A stretch of DNA of 64,000 bases from Hormoscilla sp. GUM202 (lineage in GTDB: Bacteria; Cyanobacteriota; Cyanobacteriia; Cyanobacteriales; Desertifilaceae), in the NCBI GenBank assembly GCA_005518205.2, contig RFFC02000026.1, forward strand, positions 1 through 64,000, in the 5' to 3' direction. Both the position numbers and the translations under genes were made by a program. How positions within the stretch are numbered: position 1 is the stretch's first letter; each line of letters begins with the position of its first letter. Positions 24,360 through 32,998 of this stretch are shown here, in pieces. Below the pieces are notes generated by a model. It saw only the letters and a program-made list of their open reading frames with translations. It searched no databases and was not told the origin of the DNA.

Positions 24360-25043
24360 TAGCGGCGATCGGTGAACAGTTACCAGCTACCAGTTTACTG
24401 CCAGATCCTGCCAAGCGGTGTCTCCTGGGATCTCTAGAAGCACTACCCAGGAGACGCGAGACTCGATTGCTTCAGCCCCATAGTTTTTGGCAAACTTCTG
24501 GGTTTTCTCCTGCCGAACCTTTGTTTTTTCGCGGTCCCTATACGAACTTCTGGTCTGCTCCCCGCAATGTCTCGGCGATGTCTCCCGGGTTTTCTAATAG
24601 CGTCCTTCCGATATCTCTTGTTGTGCTCTTGTCCCAGGGGAGGAGGCACACAAGAGATATCGTGGAGACATCGAACCGGAGAGGAAGCTTGACCGCAAGC
24701 GGTAGCTTCACCGAACCGCCGATCGCGTAGCGTGCGCCAGCTCCCCGGGTAACGCCCCCTCCGCTGCGAGCAATCGCTCTGTAGAACCGATAAAATGGTA
24801 ATTTGGGCTAGTATTTTGCAGGCCCAGCAATGGAGTCCTATAAGCAATTGCAATTAAATAATAAATTCTGATAATAAATTTTGTTAAGTCAATCCTCGAT
24901 CTAGGCGTTCCATCGGGTCTTTTTCCCTTAATATCAAAAGATAAGCAAACCCTGACGGCAGACTGGCGCATTAATTCCGGCGTAGGACACCTATTAGGGA
25001 AACTTATCATTGAACAATCGCGATTACTGGAGAGGAACAGAGC
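24360..25043. other. Repeat-rich intergenic region upstream of petF
   Basis: 24420-24455 is a hairpin with stem GTCTCCTGGG and a 16-nt loop whose complement starts TAGTGC. 24575-24672 holds nested inverted repeats (GCGATGTCTCC with GGAGACATCG, and inside them CGATATCTCTTGT with ACAAGAGATATCG). 24730-24775 is a dispersed GCCAGCTCCCCGGGTAACG block. The last 200 bp presumably contain the petF promoter, but no clear hexamers were found. No gene is supported. Confidence 0.6.
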
Positions 25044-25337
25044 ATGGCAACTTACAAGGTCACCCTGAAAACGCCCGATGGCGATAATACTATTGAGGTG
25101 CCTGACGACAAGTACATCCTGGATGAGGCGGAAGAGCAAGGATTAGATTTGCCCTACTCCTGTCGGGCCGGGGCTTGCTCCACCTGCGCTGGCAAGATAG
25201 AGTTGGGCACCGTGGACCAGTCCGACCAATCTTTCTTGGATGACGACCAGATGGAGAAGGGCTATGTCTTAACCTGCGTGGCCTACCCCACCTCTGACTG
25301 CACCATTGCAACCCACCAAGAAGAAGCCCTCTACTAA
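25044..25337 (+). CDS. petF: Plant-type [2Fe-2S] ferredoxin
   Basis: 97 residues beginning MATYKVTLKTPDGDNTIEVP. The cluster loop CRAGACSTCAGK supplies three cysteines and the fourth is in VLTCVAYPTSDCTI. Length, acidity and the C-terminal EEALY match photosynthetic ferredoxin I, which carries electrons from photosystem I to ferredoxin-NADP reductase and other acceptors. A GGAGAGGAA ribosome site precedes the ATG. It is monocistronic and followed by a hairpin terminator. Confidence 0.96.
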   Translation: MATYKVTLKTPDGDNTIEVPDDKYILDEAEEQGLDLPYSCRAGACSTCAGKIELGTVDQSDQSFLDDDQMEKGYVLTCVAYPTSDCTIATHQEEALY

Positions 25338-25433
25338 AAGGTTAATTGGCGATCGGTAATGGGTCTAACTGGAATCCCCCATTTCCCCGTGAGCGAATAA
25401 CCGATACAAGAGGAAGAAGTACAAAAGGAAGAG

Positions 25434-25481
25434 GCTGTGTCCCCCCCGGGAGCGCTACGAGCACTACCCGGGGGACACAGC
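25434..25481. repeat. Hairpin element with conserved 16-nt loop (member 2)
   Basis: A stem of GCTGTGTCCCCC plus CGGG pairs with CCCGGGGGACACAGC around the loop at 25451-25466, whose complement is TAGTGCTCGTAGCGCT. This matches the loop of member 1 at 12 or more of 16 positions, while the stem is unrelated. Confidence 0.85.
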
Positions 25482-25482
25482 A

Positions 25483-25526
25483 AGGTGTGAAGTCTGGAAC
25501 ATCGGGCTTCACACCTCTTTATTTTT
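25483..25526. terminator. Probable terminator of petF (possibly bidirectional)
   Basis: AGGTGTGAAG at 25483 pairs with CTTCACACCT at 25507-25516, followed by CTTTATTTTTG. The converging gene at 25543-26427 may use the opposite strand of the same hairpin. Confidence 0.6.
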
Positions 25527-25542
25527 GTTATAGCAAAATGCT

Positions 25543-26427
25543 TCATTTTGTTCCATAAAGAAGCTTGAGTTGTTCGCAAGCCCGGGCGATCGCATCAAGG
25601 CTGCCAGGATTGACAAAGCCGTAATAATCCATTAAATAAACCCGGTCATTTATCACTGCTCTGAGATCTTTCCAGAAAGGTTCTGATTTGAATTCATCAA
25701 TGTTTTCCCCTTCGACATTCACCAGGATCAACCGCTCAGGATTGAACTGCAACACTTTTTCAGGGGAGAGAGTGACGTAACCCTTTATCGGGCTTTGTCC
25801 CTGTAACTCAGCCGTCAAAGAAGCGGCACCAAATCGTCCGATCAGATCCCCTGCCCAACTGGCTTTGTTGGGAGAAAGAAATGGCTTACGGCTGACCAGG
25901 ACTACCGTGGAAATCTCTTGGGGTGGCGGTTGGCTAGGTAAGCACTGCTGATAGCTCCTCAGCAGCGGTTCGGGATCGGCTTGAATGGCAGTCGCTAACC
26001 TTCGAGTCAGTTCTGCGAGGGCCTGCCAGCTATCTAACTCGGTTGTCATCGTCTCTACGCCAAGGGATTGCAGTTTTTCCAGCACTCGATCGTGAAATCC
26101 GACAGCACCGAACGCCAGATCCGGTTCTAGGGCAACGATTTTTTCCAAGTTGGGTTGAGTGCGTCCTGCGCTGACGCGAGGAATATCTTGGAAAGCTTTA
26201 TTTTGGTCGAGTAACCGACTGCCCGCTATGCCCACCAGTCTAGTTGAATCAAGACGATGAATGATATCTGCCGTAATGGAAGTAAGAGCCACCACTCGGG
26301 TCGCCACAGGGGCAGAGGGAGTTGCTTCATTAGTGGCCGTATCGGTGGTTGGGGTCTCAGGCGGAGAGGGCGTACAGCCCAAAGGCAACAGCGTTAGCAA
26401 AATGATAACAATACGAAGCAGTTTCAT
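25543..26427 (-). CDS. Iron-complex/heme/cobalamin-type ABC transporter binding lipoprotein
   Basis: About 294 residues with a lipoprotein signal ending LLTLLPLGC (lipobox Cys). The mature part is of the helical-backbone TroA/BtuF/FepB fold: VVALTSITADIIHRLDSTRL, then NLEKIVALEPDLAFGAVGFH, EPDLAF being the usual class III binding-protein motif. It captures a ferric chelate, heme or corrinoid in the periplasm for the permease and ATPase encoded upstream on the same strand. I prefer the ATG at 26427 (MKLLRIVI), though one at 26436 is possible. A repeat tract separates it from the ATPase gene. Confidence 0.85.
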   Translation of the reverse strand: MKLLRIVIILLTLLPLGCTPSPPETPTTDTATNEATPSAPVATRVVALTSITADIIHRLDSTRLVGIAGSRLLDQNKAFQDIPRVSAGRTQPNLEKIVALEPDLAFGAVGFHDRVLEKLQSLGVETMTTELDSWQALAELTRRLATAIQADPEPLLRSYQQCLPSQPPPQEISTVVLVSRKPFLSPNKASWAGDLIGRFGAASLTAELQGQSPIKGYVTLSPEKVLQFNPERLILVNVEGENIDEFKSEPFWKDLRAVINDRVYLMDYYGFVNPGSLDAIARACEQLKLLYGTK

Positions 26428-26443
26428 GGGCAGCATGTCAAGT

Positions 26444-26607
26444 TTGAGAATTGAGAATTGAGAATTGAGAATTGAGAATTTGAGAATTGAGAATTTAAGA
26501 ATTGAGAATTGAGAATTTGAGAATTGAGAATTTGAGAATTTGAGAATTGAGAATTGAGAATTTGAGAATTGAGAATTTGAGAATTGAGAATTGAGAATTG
26601 AGAATTG
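26444..26607. repeat. Tandem GAGAATT(T)GA microsatellite-like tract within the ABC operon
   Basis: About twenty units of GAGAATT alternate with GAGAATTT, giving mixed 7 and 8 bp spacing. It lies between the ATPase gene (end 26686) and the binding-protein start, where a mixed-length tract could vary in size. It is followed by two copies of TTGCCATTGTCCATTGTCCC. Confidence 0.9.
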
Positions 26608-26685
26608 TTGATTATTTATTCATGTCCATTGTCCCTTCGCAATTTGCCATTGTCCATTGTCCCTTCGCAATTTGCCATTGTCCAT

Positions 26686-27501
26686 TTATGTTGGAGATGA
26701 AATGGGACTGAGAGGACAAATTTGAATGCCTACAGGGGTTTGTACGATCGCGGCATTCATGCCAAAAATTGCCGCCAGATTTTCAGGTGTGAGAACATCA
26801 GTGGGAGCACCGAGATGACATAAATTTCCCTGTTTGAGCAGGGCGAGGCGATCGCTAAATCGAGCCGCTAAGTTGACATCGTGCAGTACGGTGATGATGG
26901 CGATACCTCGGTCATGATTGAGATTTTTCAACAGTTCCAGCAATTCCAGTTGGTAGCGCAAATCTAGATAAGTGGTGGGTTCATCCAGCAGCAACACCTG
27001 GGGAGTCTGGGCTAAGGCTAAGGCCAGAAAAGCCCGCTGGCGTTCGCCGCCGGAAAGCTGTTCGACTCGGCGATCGCCATAGGTCACTAGCCCGGTCGAT
27101 TCCAGGGCCAGGGCCACCTGGAAGCGGTCGGATGCATTCAGTTCCCAGCGCCACCAGGGTTGATGGGGTGCCCGTCCCAGGCTGACCAGTTGCCGCACCG
27201 TTAATCCAGCGGGAATAGTCTGCTGTTGGGGCAATAGGGCTAAGGTTTGAGCGACCGTTTGTGCAGATTGTGCGTGAATTGATTTGCCATCCAGCAACAC
27301 CGTTCCCCCTTGGGGAGAGAGAATGCGACTGAGCAAGCGCAATAGCGTTGACTTGCCCGAGCCATTGGCGCCCAAGATGCTCAACCATTCACCCGGTTGC
27401 AGGGCAAAACTGATGTTTTGAACGATGCTTTCTTTCCCGTAGCCGCCAGTCAAGGACTGACTTGAGAGTGCCTGACCGATAGTGTTTTGCATCTCGTTCA
27501 T
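26686..27501 (-). CDS. ABC transporter ATP-binding protein (FecE/BtuD/HmuV type)
   Basis: 271 residues: Walker A GANGSGKST, Q-loop LLPQQQTI, signature LSGGERQR, Walker B VLLLDEPTTYLD and H-loop VLHDVNLAARF, all intact. It powers import of the iron complex, heme or corrinoid. The start overlaps the permease stop by four bases (ATGA), so the two are co-translated. The gene order on the minus strand is permease, ATPase, binding protein. A TonB-dependent receptor is divergently transcribed from the same intergenic region, supporting joint use. Confidence 0.92.
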   Translation of the reverse strand: MNEMQNTIGQALSSQSLTGGYGKESIVQNISFALQPGEWLSILGANGSGKSTLLRLLSRILSPQGGTVLLDGKSIHAQSAQTVAQTLALLPQQQTIPAGLTVRQLVSLGRAPHQPWWRWELNASDRFQVALALESTGLVTYGDRRVEQLSGGERQRAFLALALAQTPQVLLLDEPTTYLDLRYQLELLELLKNLNHDRGIAIITVLHDVNLAARFSDRLALLKQGNLCHLGAPTDVLTPENLAAIFGMNAAIVQTPVGIQICPLSPISSPT

Positions 27502-28577
27502 GACCGATCACTCCGGCGATAGAGCAACCAGATAAAAACTGGCGATCCCAGCAATGCCGTCACGATGCCCACGGGCAGTTCGATCGCTCCCAGGCGCGAT
27601 AGCAAATCTGCCAGCAGCAAAATCCAGCTTCCTCCTAGAACCGACAGGGGCAAGACCCAGCGGTAGTCCGTGCCCACCAGCAACCGCGCCCCATGGGGCA
27701 CGATTAACCCCACAAAGCCCACCAAGCCTGCAATGCTTACCGCACTGGCGGCTAACAGGGCCGCGATCGCCCCGATGGACAGCCGCGACCGCCACAAGGA
27801 CACTCCCAAACTCACTGCCCGATCGTCCCCTAGTTGCAGTAGATTGATAACCCGCGCCAGACTGCACCCGATCGGCAGGGCGATCGCCAGATAGGGGCCC
27901 GCCATTGCCAGTTCGGTCCACCCGCGTCCGTTGAGGCTACCAATCAACCAGTTGAGGGCCGCCTGGATGCGTCCGTCATCTGAGAGCAGCAACAACATCG
28001 ATTGCACCGCCCCAAACAGGGAACTAATCGCCACCCCACCCAGCAGCAACCGTTCTACTGATATTCCAGAGGGGCTACGAGCCAGGAGATAGACGATCCC
28101 GGTCGTGACGATCGCGCCCACCCATGCCGCCAACGGCATCCAGCTTAACAATAATCCTAATGTGAAAAATGCCACTGCCACCAATCCCGCTCCCGCCGAA
28201 ATGCCCAGAATGAATGGACTGGCCAATCCATTGCCCAACATCCCCTGGAGCAAAGCACCGGAAAGTCCCAATGCCGAACCCACCATCAGTGCCGCAACAA
28301 TCCGAGGCAGGCGCAGATCCCAGAGAATCGTTTGATTGATGCTGCTTCCCTGGTGCCACAATGCCTGCTGAAGCTCGGGGAAGCTCAAGGGGATGGCTCC
28401 CTGGGTGAGGGATGCCACCAGCGTCAACCCCAAAGCAACGCCGACTAGGAGAATGGCGATGATACTTCGATGTCTCCGGAGTAGTGCGAGTAGCGGAGGG
28501 TTCCCGGAGCGTGCTCTCCGGAGACAGAGAATCGAGGGGCTAACCATTTGTCTTGTCAAATCTTTATATCGTTTCAT
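27498..28577 (-). CDS. FecCD/BtuC-type ABC permease carrying a coding palindrome
   Basis: 359 residues with about nine membrane segments and FecCD hallmarks GLSGALLQGMLGNGLASPFI and GLVGFVGLIVPHGARLLVG. It forms the membrane channel of the importer. The N-terminal 35 residues (LCLRRARSGNPPLLALLRRH) are encoded partly by a hairpin element at 28471-28526 (stem TGTCTCCGGAG, loop beginning TAGTGCGAGTAGCG), so a mobile palindrome seems to have been accepted as a peptide insert ahead of the first membrane helix. The element preserves the frame. Alternatively the true start is downstream, but the next ATG is too far inside. Confidence 0.87.
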   Translation of the reverse strand: MKRYKDLTRQMVSPSILCLRRARSGNPPLLALLRRHRSIIAILLVGVALGLTLVASLTQGAIPLSFPELQQALWHQGSSINQTILWDLRLPRIVAALMVGSALGLSGALLQGMLGNGLASPFILGISAGAGLVAVAFFTLGLLLSWMPLAAWVGAIVTTGIVYLLARSPSGISVERLLLGGVAISSLFGAVQSMLLLLSDDGRIQAALNWLIGSLNGRGWTELAMAGPYLAIALPIGCSLARVINLLQLGDDRAVSLGVSLWRSRLSIGAIAALLAASAVSIAGLVGFVGLIVPHGARLLVGTDYRWVLPLSVLGGSWILLLADLLSRLGAIELPVGIVTALLGSPVFIWLLYRRSDRS

Positions 28578-28641
28578 AGCCTCATCTGGACTGCATCTCC
28601 TCTTTGCTCATTCCAGAATACCTTGGGGATTGCCCAACCTA

Positions 28642-28670
28642 TTGACATAGATTATCACTTACTCCATAAT
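28642..28670 (+). promoter_or_regulatory. Sigma70-type promoter with overlapping Fur-like box for the TonB receptor
   Basis: TTGACA at 28642-28647 and CATAAT at 28665-28670 are spaced by 17 bp. The overlapping 15-mer TGACATAGATTATCA (28643-28657) matches the 7-1-7 Fur pattern TGATAATnATTATCA at 11 of 14 positions. Placement over the -35 suits repression by Fur when iron is plentiful. Confidence 0.6.
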
Positions 28671-28823
28671 AACATTACCAATAAAACGACCCTTAGGCAA
28701 TCAGCTCTATTTTTCGCGCAGGCGCAGCCGTGTTCGCCCCTTGCGGGCAGCGATCTACCGTGACGATCGCTGCTCTCAAAACTAGAGGACCGTTTTTTTT
28801 TGCAATTTCTTGTCGAGTAAATT

Positions 28824-31232
28824 ATGAAATACATTCCATCCATTGCTTTTTCCCACCTGCCGTTATTAGTAAGTTTTCTTATTTGCACGGAATGGCAACC
28901 GGCGATCGGCCTCGAATCCCCCCTAGGGGTATACGAAGTGCGGGAAGCAGAAGCGGGACGAGATGGGACACAGATGGCCCAAACTCCCGAGGTTGAGGGA
29001 AGCAACTCCCAAAAGGATGCCGAAGACGACAAAGAAGAGGAAACAGAAACCCCGGTCCCAGTCTCTGGGGACCTCAGCGATGAGGAGGTCATTGACATTG
29101 TCATAACAGGCACCCGAAGCCGCCGCCCCGTCCAGACCATCCCGATTACGATCGACGTAATCGACGCGGAAGACATCCAAAAAAACGTTACCCAGGACAT
29201 TCGCGACCTCGTCCGCTACACCCCCGGGATCTCGGTGCGCAACAGCTTTCGCTATGGCTTGCAGGATTTTAACATCCGGGGTTTAGAAGGCAACCGGGTT
29301 TTGCTGCAAGTGGACGGAATTCGCATGCCCAATCGCTTCGAGTTCGGACCGTTTCAACTCGGTCGCGATTACGTCGATTTAGACACGTTGGGCCGAGTGG
29401 AAATCGTGCGCGGTCCGGCATCCTCGCTTTACGGCAGCGATGCCCTCGGCGGAGTGGTCAGCTTTCTCACTCCCACCCCCAGTCAACTGCTCTCAAGCAT
29501 TGACAAAGACTCCTACTCCCGGATCTCTCTGGGGGGAAGCAGCATCAATGATGGAGGACGGGGAACCCTGCAACATGCTGCTCGCCTGGGAGATTTTGAG
29601 TACGCTTTGAGCTACACCCGCCGCGACAGTTCGGGATTTGAAATTGAAGGTAACAACGATTTGCGCGATCGCCAAGACAACAGCCGCAACAACTTTTCCG
29701 GACAGTTCGTTTACAACCTCAACTCCACTAGCTACTTGCAACTGTTCGGGGAGTTTTTCGACGATCGCCGCGACCTCACCGCTAAAGATGTTAATCTGGA
29801 ACTCTACGGGATCTCTACTACCGAAAGTTTTACTGAAGAAGTTGACACCGATCGGGTGCGAACCAGTCTGGCCTACCAATACGAAAATCCCGAAAGCGAC
29901 GGTTGGCTGCAAGCAGGGAGGGTTCGGCTTTACTTCCAAGATGCAAAAGTCGAAGAAGAAAACGAAGAACGACGTTCGATCGTCGATCCGCGCACTGGCC
30001 AGGCAACTCCCGTCCGGCGAGAAACCGAAAACGAATTTACCGATCGCGTCTGGGGTGGGGACGTACAACTGCAAAGCAATTTCCGCCTCGGCAGCGTTGC
30101 CAACCGACTCACCTACGGCTTCGATATCTCCACTACTCGCAACGAACGACCGCGCGATCGCACCCAGGTCAACCTGAACACTGGAGAAAGCACGCGGGTC
30201 ATTCCCCCCGACACCTTTCCCACCAAAGACTTCCCCGACACTGACACCTTCCGCTTGGGCCTTTACCTCCAGGACGAAATTGACTTCGGCGATAGCGGTT
30301 GGAGTTTAATCGGAGGCTTGCGTTACGACTACTTTCAGCTCGATCCCACAGACGATCGCGTTTTCGAGCGGAATGGTGCGGAAGCTGCCGACTTTGAAGA
30401 GAATGCCCTCACCCCCAGCATAGCCATTGGTTACAGCCCCAGTCCCAACTGGTTTCTGTACGGTCGTTACTCGCGCGGGTTTCGCTCCCCACTCTACAAC
30501 GAGATCAACAGCGGCTTTACCAACCTCACCTCGGGATTTTTCCGCTATCGCACCATCTCCAACCCCGACCTGGAAGCGGAAACTAGCGATAGTTTTGAGT
30601 TGGGCGTTCGCGGCGGCAGCGATCGCCTGAAAATTTCCCTGGTTGGATTCTACAACGATTTCGATAATTTCATCGAATCTTTCGCCCCGGTGGGAACCGA
30701 ACCGGGGCCCGACAACATTTCCATCAGCCTTTTCCAAACTCAAAATGTTGCCGAAGCTCAGACTTACGGGCTGGAAGTGGAGACCGAATATCAGTTTAGT
30801 CCCGGCTTAGATGGGTTGAGTGCTTTTGCTCGAATGGCCTGGACCGTGGGAGACAACCAAACGGAAGATATTCCCTTGAACACTGTTCCACCCATTACCG
30901 CTTTACTGGGGTTAAAATATCGAGGATTGGAAGATCGCTGGGGGTTGCAAGCTGTGACAACCTATGTGGGACAGGCGCGAGTAGAAAATCTAGATTCGGA
31001 CTTTACCTCAATTCGTCCCGACCCCTATTTTTTGGTCGATTTTTCAGGATATTACCGCTTCTCGCCCCAATTGTCTTTAAGCATGGGAATTTTCAATATA
31101 TTCAATGAGGAATACCAAAATTATAGCGACGTGCGCCAACTTAATGCTAACAGCAGTCGCGATTTACAAGTGTTCGATCGTCTGACTCAACCGGGTCGGA
31201 ATATCAGTGCTTATTTACTGTGGGAGTTTTAA
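28824..31232 (+). CDS. TonB-dependent outer-membrane receptor (heme/hemoglobin-type)
   Basis: 802 residues with a signal peptide, an acidic linker, and a TonB box-like EEVIDIVITGTR near residue 90. The plug has PITIDVIDAEDIQKNVTQDI, RDLVRYTPGISVR and VEIVRGPASSLYGSDALGGV. The C-terminal barrel ends in LTQPGRNISAYLLWEF, with the terminal aromatic needed for outer-membrane insertion. The plug and barrel are closest in pattern to the hemin/hemoglobin receptor group (HutA/PhuR type). It is divergent from the ABC importer and has its own Fur-type promoter. TonB, ExbB and ExbD are encoded 3-8 kb downstream. Ligand specificity is inferred. Confidence 0.9.
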   Translation: MKYIPSIAFSHLPLLVSFLICTEWQPAIGLESPLGVYEVREAEAGRDGTQMAQTPEVEGSNSQKDAEDDKEEETETPVPVSGDLSDEEVIDIVITGTRSRRPVQTIPITIDVIDAEDIQKNVTQDIRDLVRYTPGISVRNSFRYGLQDFNIRGLEGNRVLLQVDGIRMPNRFEFGPFQLGRDYVDLDTLGRVEIVRGPASSLYGSDALGGVVSFLTPTPSQLLSSIDKDSYSRISLGGSSINDGGRGTLQHAARLGDFEYALSYTRRDSSGFEIEGNNDLRDRQDNSRNNFSGQFVYNLNSTSYLQLFGEFFDDRRDLTAKDVNLELYGISTTESFTEEVDTDRVRTSLAYQYENPESDGWLQAGRVRLYFQDAKVEEENEERRSIVDPRTGQATPVRRETENEFTDRVWGGDVQLQSNFRLGSVANRLTYGFDISTTRNERPRDRTQVNLNTGESTRVIPPDTFPTKDFPDTDTFRLGLYLQDEIDFGDSGWSLIGGLRYDYFQLDPTDDRVFERNGAEAADFEENALTPSIAIGYSPSPNWFLYGRYSRGFRSPLYNEINSGFTNLTSGFFRYRTISNPDLEAETSDSFELGVRGGSDRLKISLVGFYNDFDNFIESFAPVGTEPGPDNISISLFQTQNVAEAQTYGLEVETEYQFSPGLDGLSAFARMAWTVGDNQTEDIPLNTVPPITALLGLKYRGLEDRWGLQAVTTYVGQARVENLDSDFTSIRPDPYFLVDFSGYYRFSPQLSLSMGIFNIFNEEYQNYSDVRQLNANSSRDLQVFDRLTQPGRNISAYLLWEF

Positions 31233-31740
31233 GAGTAGCCCGGGTTCACTTTAGTGCTTCCGGGTTCGTAGTAAGCACTTTAGTGCTTCCGGGTTCGTAG
31301 TAAGCACTCTAGTGCTTCCGGGTTCGTAGTAAGACACACTTTACGGCTTCCCAGGCGGAGCCTGGGAACGAGGGGTATTAGGTAGTGTTCAGGAGATGTC
31401 CCCGAGGTAGTGCGGTTAACGCTCGCTCTTATCCGCCCGTAGCGGAGGGGGCGTTACCCGGGGAGCTGGCGCACCGGAAAAATCGGCGCTCCCGGGATAT
31501 ACCTCGACCCCACCGGACTGAGGGACCACGATAAGTAGTTCGTAGTTCGACCTTGGACACCAGAAAGCTTCAAATTACCACAGAGCAAGGGTTATAGTAT
31601 TGTTGAGTTAAAAATCAAATCTAAAAATAATTATGCCCTACTACTTACACCTGGTGGCGGGTGAAGTACTCTCCATGCAGAGGTTGAAAGCAGTCACAGT
31701 TCCGGTCTAGCCTGCCGACATGAAAGCCGACTTGATCGCC
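31233..31740. repeat. Repeat-rich intergenic region after the TonB receptor
   Basis: Three copies of CACTTTAGTGCTTCCGGG-type units spaced about 33 bp, then GTTCCCAGGC palindromes, the 16-nt loop TAGTGCGGTTAACGCT at 31394-31409 and a GTAGCGGAGGGGGCG block. Nothing coding is supported. Confidence 0.7.
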
Positions 31741-31744
31741 TAGT

Positions 31745-32015
31745 AAGCGTGACATGTCAAAGGTAAGCGTGACATGTCACAGAGTAAGCTTGACATGCCA
31801 CAGAGTAAGATTGACATGCCACAGAGTAAGATTGACATGCCACAGAGTAAGCTTGACATGCCACAGAGTAAGCTTGACATGCCACAGAGTAAGCTTGACA
31901 TGCCACAGAGTAAGCTTGACATGCCACAGAGTAAGATTGACATGCCACAGAGTAAGCTTGACATGCCACAGAGTAAGCTTGACATGCCACGGAGTAAGCC
32001 TGACTTGTCCCATGC
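31745..32015. repeat. Array of about thirteen 21-bp tandem repeats, each with TTGACATG
   Basis: The unit AGTAAGCTTGACATGCCACAG recurs every 21 bp, with a C/A alternation (AAGCTTGAC or AAGATTGAC) among otherwise identical copies and more diverged copies at both edges (for example AAGCGTGACATGTCA). The core TGACATGyCA is nearly palindromic, like a protein-binding site. All frames are open only because 21 is a multiple of three. It resembles an iteron array, or an operator array in front of the promoter at 32019. Confidence 0.93.
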
Positions 32016-32018
32016 CAC

Positions 32019-32047
32019 TTGACAAGTATGAGACAATAGTATATGAT
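32019..32047 (+). promoter_or_regulatory. Sigma70-type promoter directly after the 21-bp array
   Basis: TTGACA at 32019-32024, a 17-bp spacer, and TATGAT at 32042-32047. It would drive the decayed small-gene module at 32.3 kb and possibly the gene at 32678. Confidence 0.55.
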
Positions 32048-32281
32048 AATGTTAAGTGACACAGTCACCTGGTCTGAGGAGCGTTGGCAATTTTTACCTC
32101 TGACCGCACAACGGCATAAGTCATGCGATCGGTCCGGCAACTCAAAGAAATTACCATTAGACGATGTCACCCTACCCCTTAAACTTACCAATTAAATTGC
32201 AGCAAGAAACTGACGATCGATCCTTCCCTCATATTACCTACCGTCGCTAGCGGTCAAGAAGTGCCAGTCCTGCTGGTTTCC

Positions 32282-32332
32282 CACGGCATTGGCAAAAAGG
32301 AAATTAAAATCAAATATATTTTGGAGGAATAA
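32282..32332 (+). pseudogene. C-terminal fragment of module gene 1 (copy 3)
   Basis: The frame reads HGIGKKEIKIKYILEE then TAA, matching the C-terminus of the module gene at 14.3 and 15.3 kb. Its stop overlaps the ATG of the next gene (TAATG). Upstream sequence is unrelated. Confidence 0.6.
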
Positions 32333-32661
32333 TGATAAATCAAAATCACTTAGAAACAAGATTTGTCCTGTGCATCAACAATTAAGATTATCCAGCGTCC
32401 TTGAAAATGAGGAAAATATATCAGGCGTTCCTGTCACCCCAAACAGCCGAACATCAGCTAATTCGACTCCTTTATATCAATGCCAATTTCGGAAACCGTT
32501 ACAGATTTGGGACCAGCAGAGGAAAGAAGCCACCTGATGCTGAAACCTTGTCAAGACTGGGTTTGCGTCTTCTGAGAGACGAACCCTCCCTAGATCCCCG
32601 GTTTAACAACCTAGTGTTTCGTCGGGAAGTGAAATTCCCAGGGAAACTGTCAGAACTGTAA
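32332..32661 (+). pseudogene. Module gene 2 (copy 3), nonsense-mutated
   Basis: From ATG 32332, after a strong TTGGAGGAAT site, the protein reads MINQNHLETRFVLCINN, a TAA at 32383-32385, then in frame DYPASLKMRKIYQAFLSPQT and AEHQLIR. This aligns with MSQTELKT...NENYPAS...KIYQILPDTQA...LIR of the copies near 14-15 kb. After LIR it diverges (ANFGNRYRFGTSRGKKPPDA) to a stop at 32661. It is a diverged third copy, broken by one nonsense codon. The downstream open frame from 32401 could only be translated by reinitiation. Confidence 0.65.
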
Positions 32662-32677
32662 TCTTTGAGAAGGAAGC

Positions 32678-32998
32678 ATGAAGAAAACAATCAAAAAAAT
32701 CAGCGGATATTTTGACGCTCTCGAGTTTTGGAATTCTTGTGAGTTAGGCAAGCCTGTAGTCAAAGATACAGAAGTCATAATTCCAGCAAGTCACATCGAA
32801 ATTTTCGAGGAGCATCCGTTAAATCAGACGGGGCGACCTATAATATGGGGAGAGAGTAAGCTCGTTTTTGGTGGCGTTCGGAGATCCGATCGCGTTGTCT
32901 TTGAATACTTGGGAGACCCCAAAAGCGGTGGTGGTTTTAAGCGATCGTACCAAATTAGTGATGGACCATTTGCTCTAGTCGATGAACCCCCGTTATGA
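32678..32998 (+). CDS. Small protein of unknown function
   Basis: 106 residues beginning MKKTIKKISGYFDALEFWNS, containing VKDTEVIIPASHIEIFEEHP and LVFGGVRRSDRVVFEYLGDP. It is soluble, with no motif I can name. GAAGGAAGC precedes the ATG. Its stop overlaps the ATG of a 34-codon frame by four bases (ATGA), so it may be the first gene of a pair. Confidence 0.6.
   Translation: MKKTIKKISGYFDALEFWNSCELGKPVVKDTEVIIPASHIEIFEEHPLNQTGRPIIWGESKLVFGGVRRSDRVVFEYLGDPKSGGGFKRSYQISDGPFALVDEPPL

Noticed and set aside
24443..24853. Minus-strand 136-codon frame upstream of petF
   Set aside because: It runs through nested hairpins and dispersed repeat blocks; the composition is that of translated palindromes.
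31740..32191. Long open frames on both strands across the 21-bp array
   Set aside because: The period is a multiple of three, so open frames arise automatically; the peptides are simple repeats without start signals.
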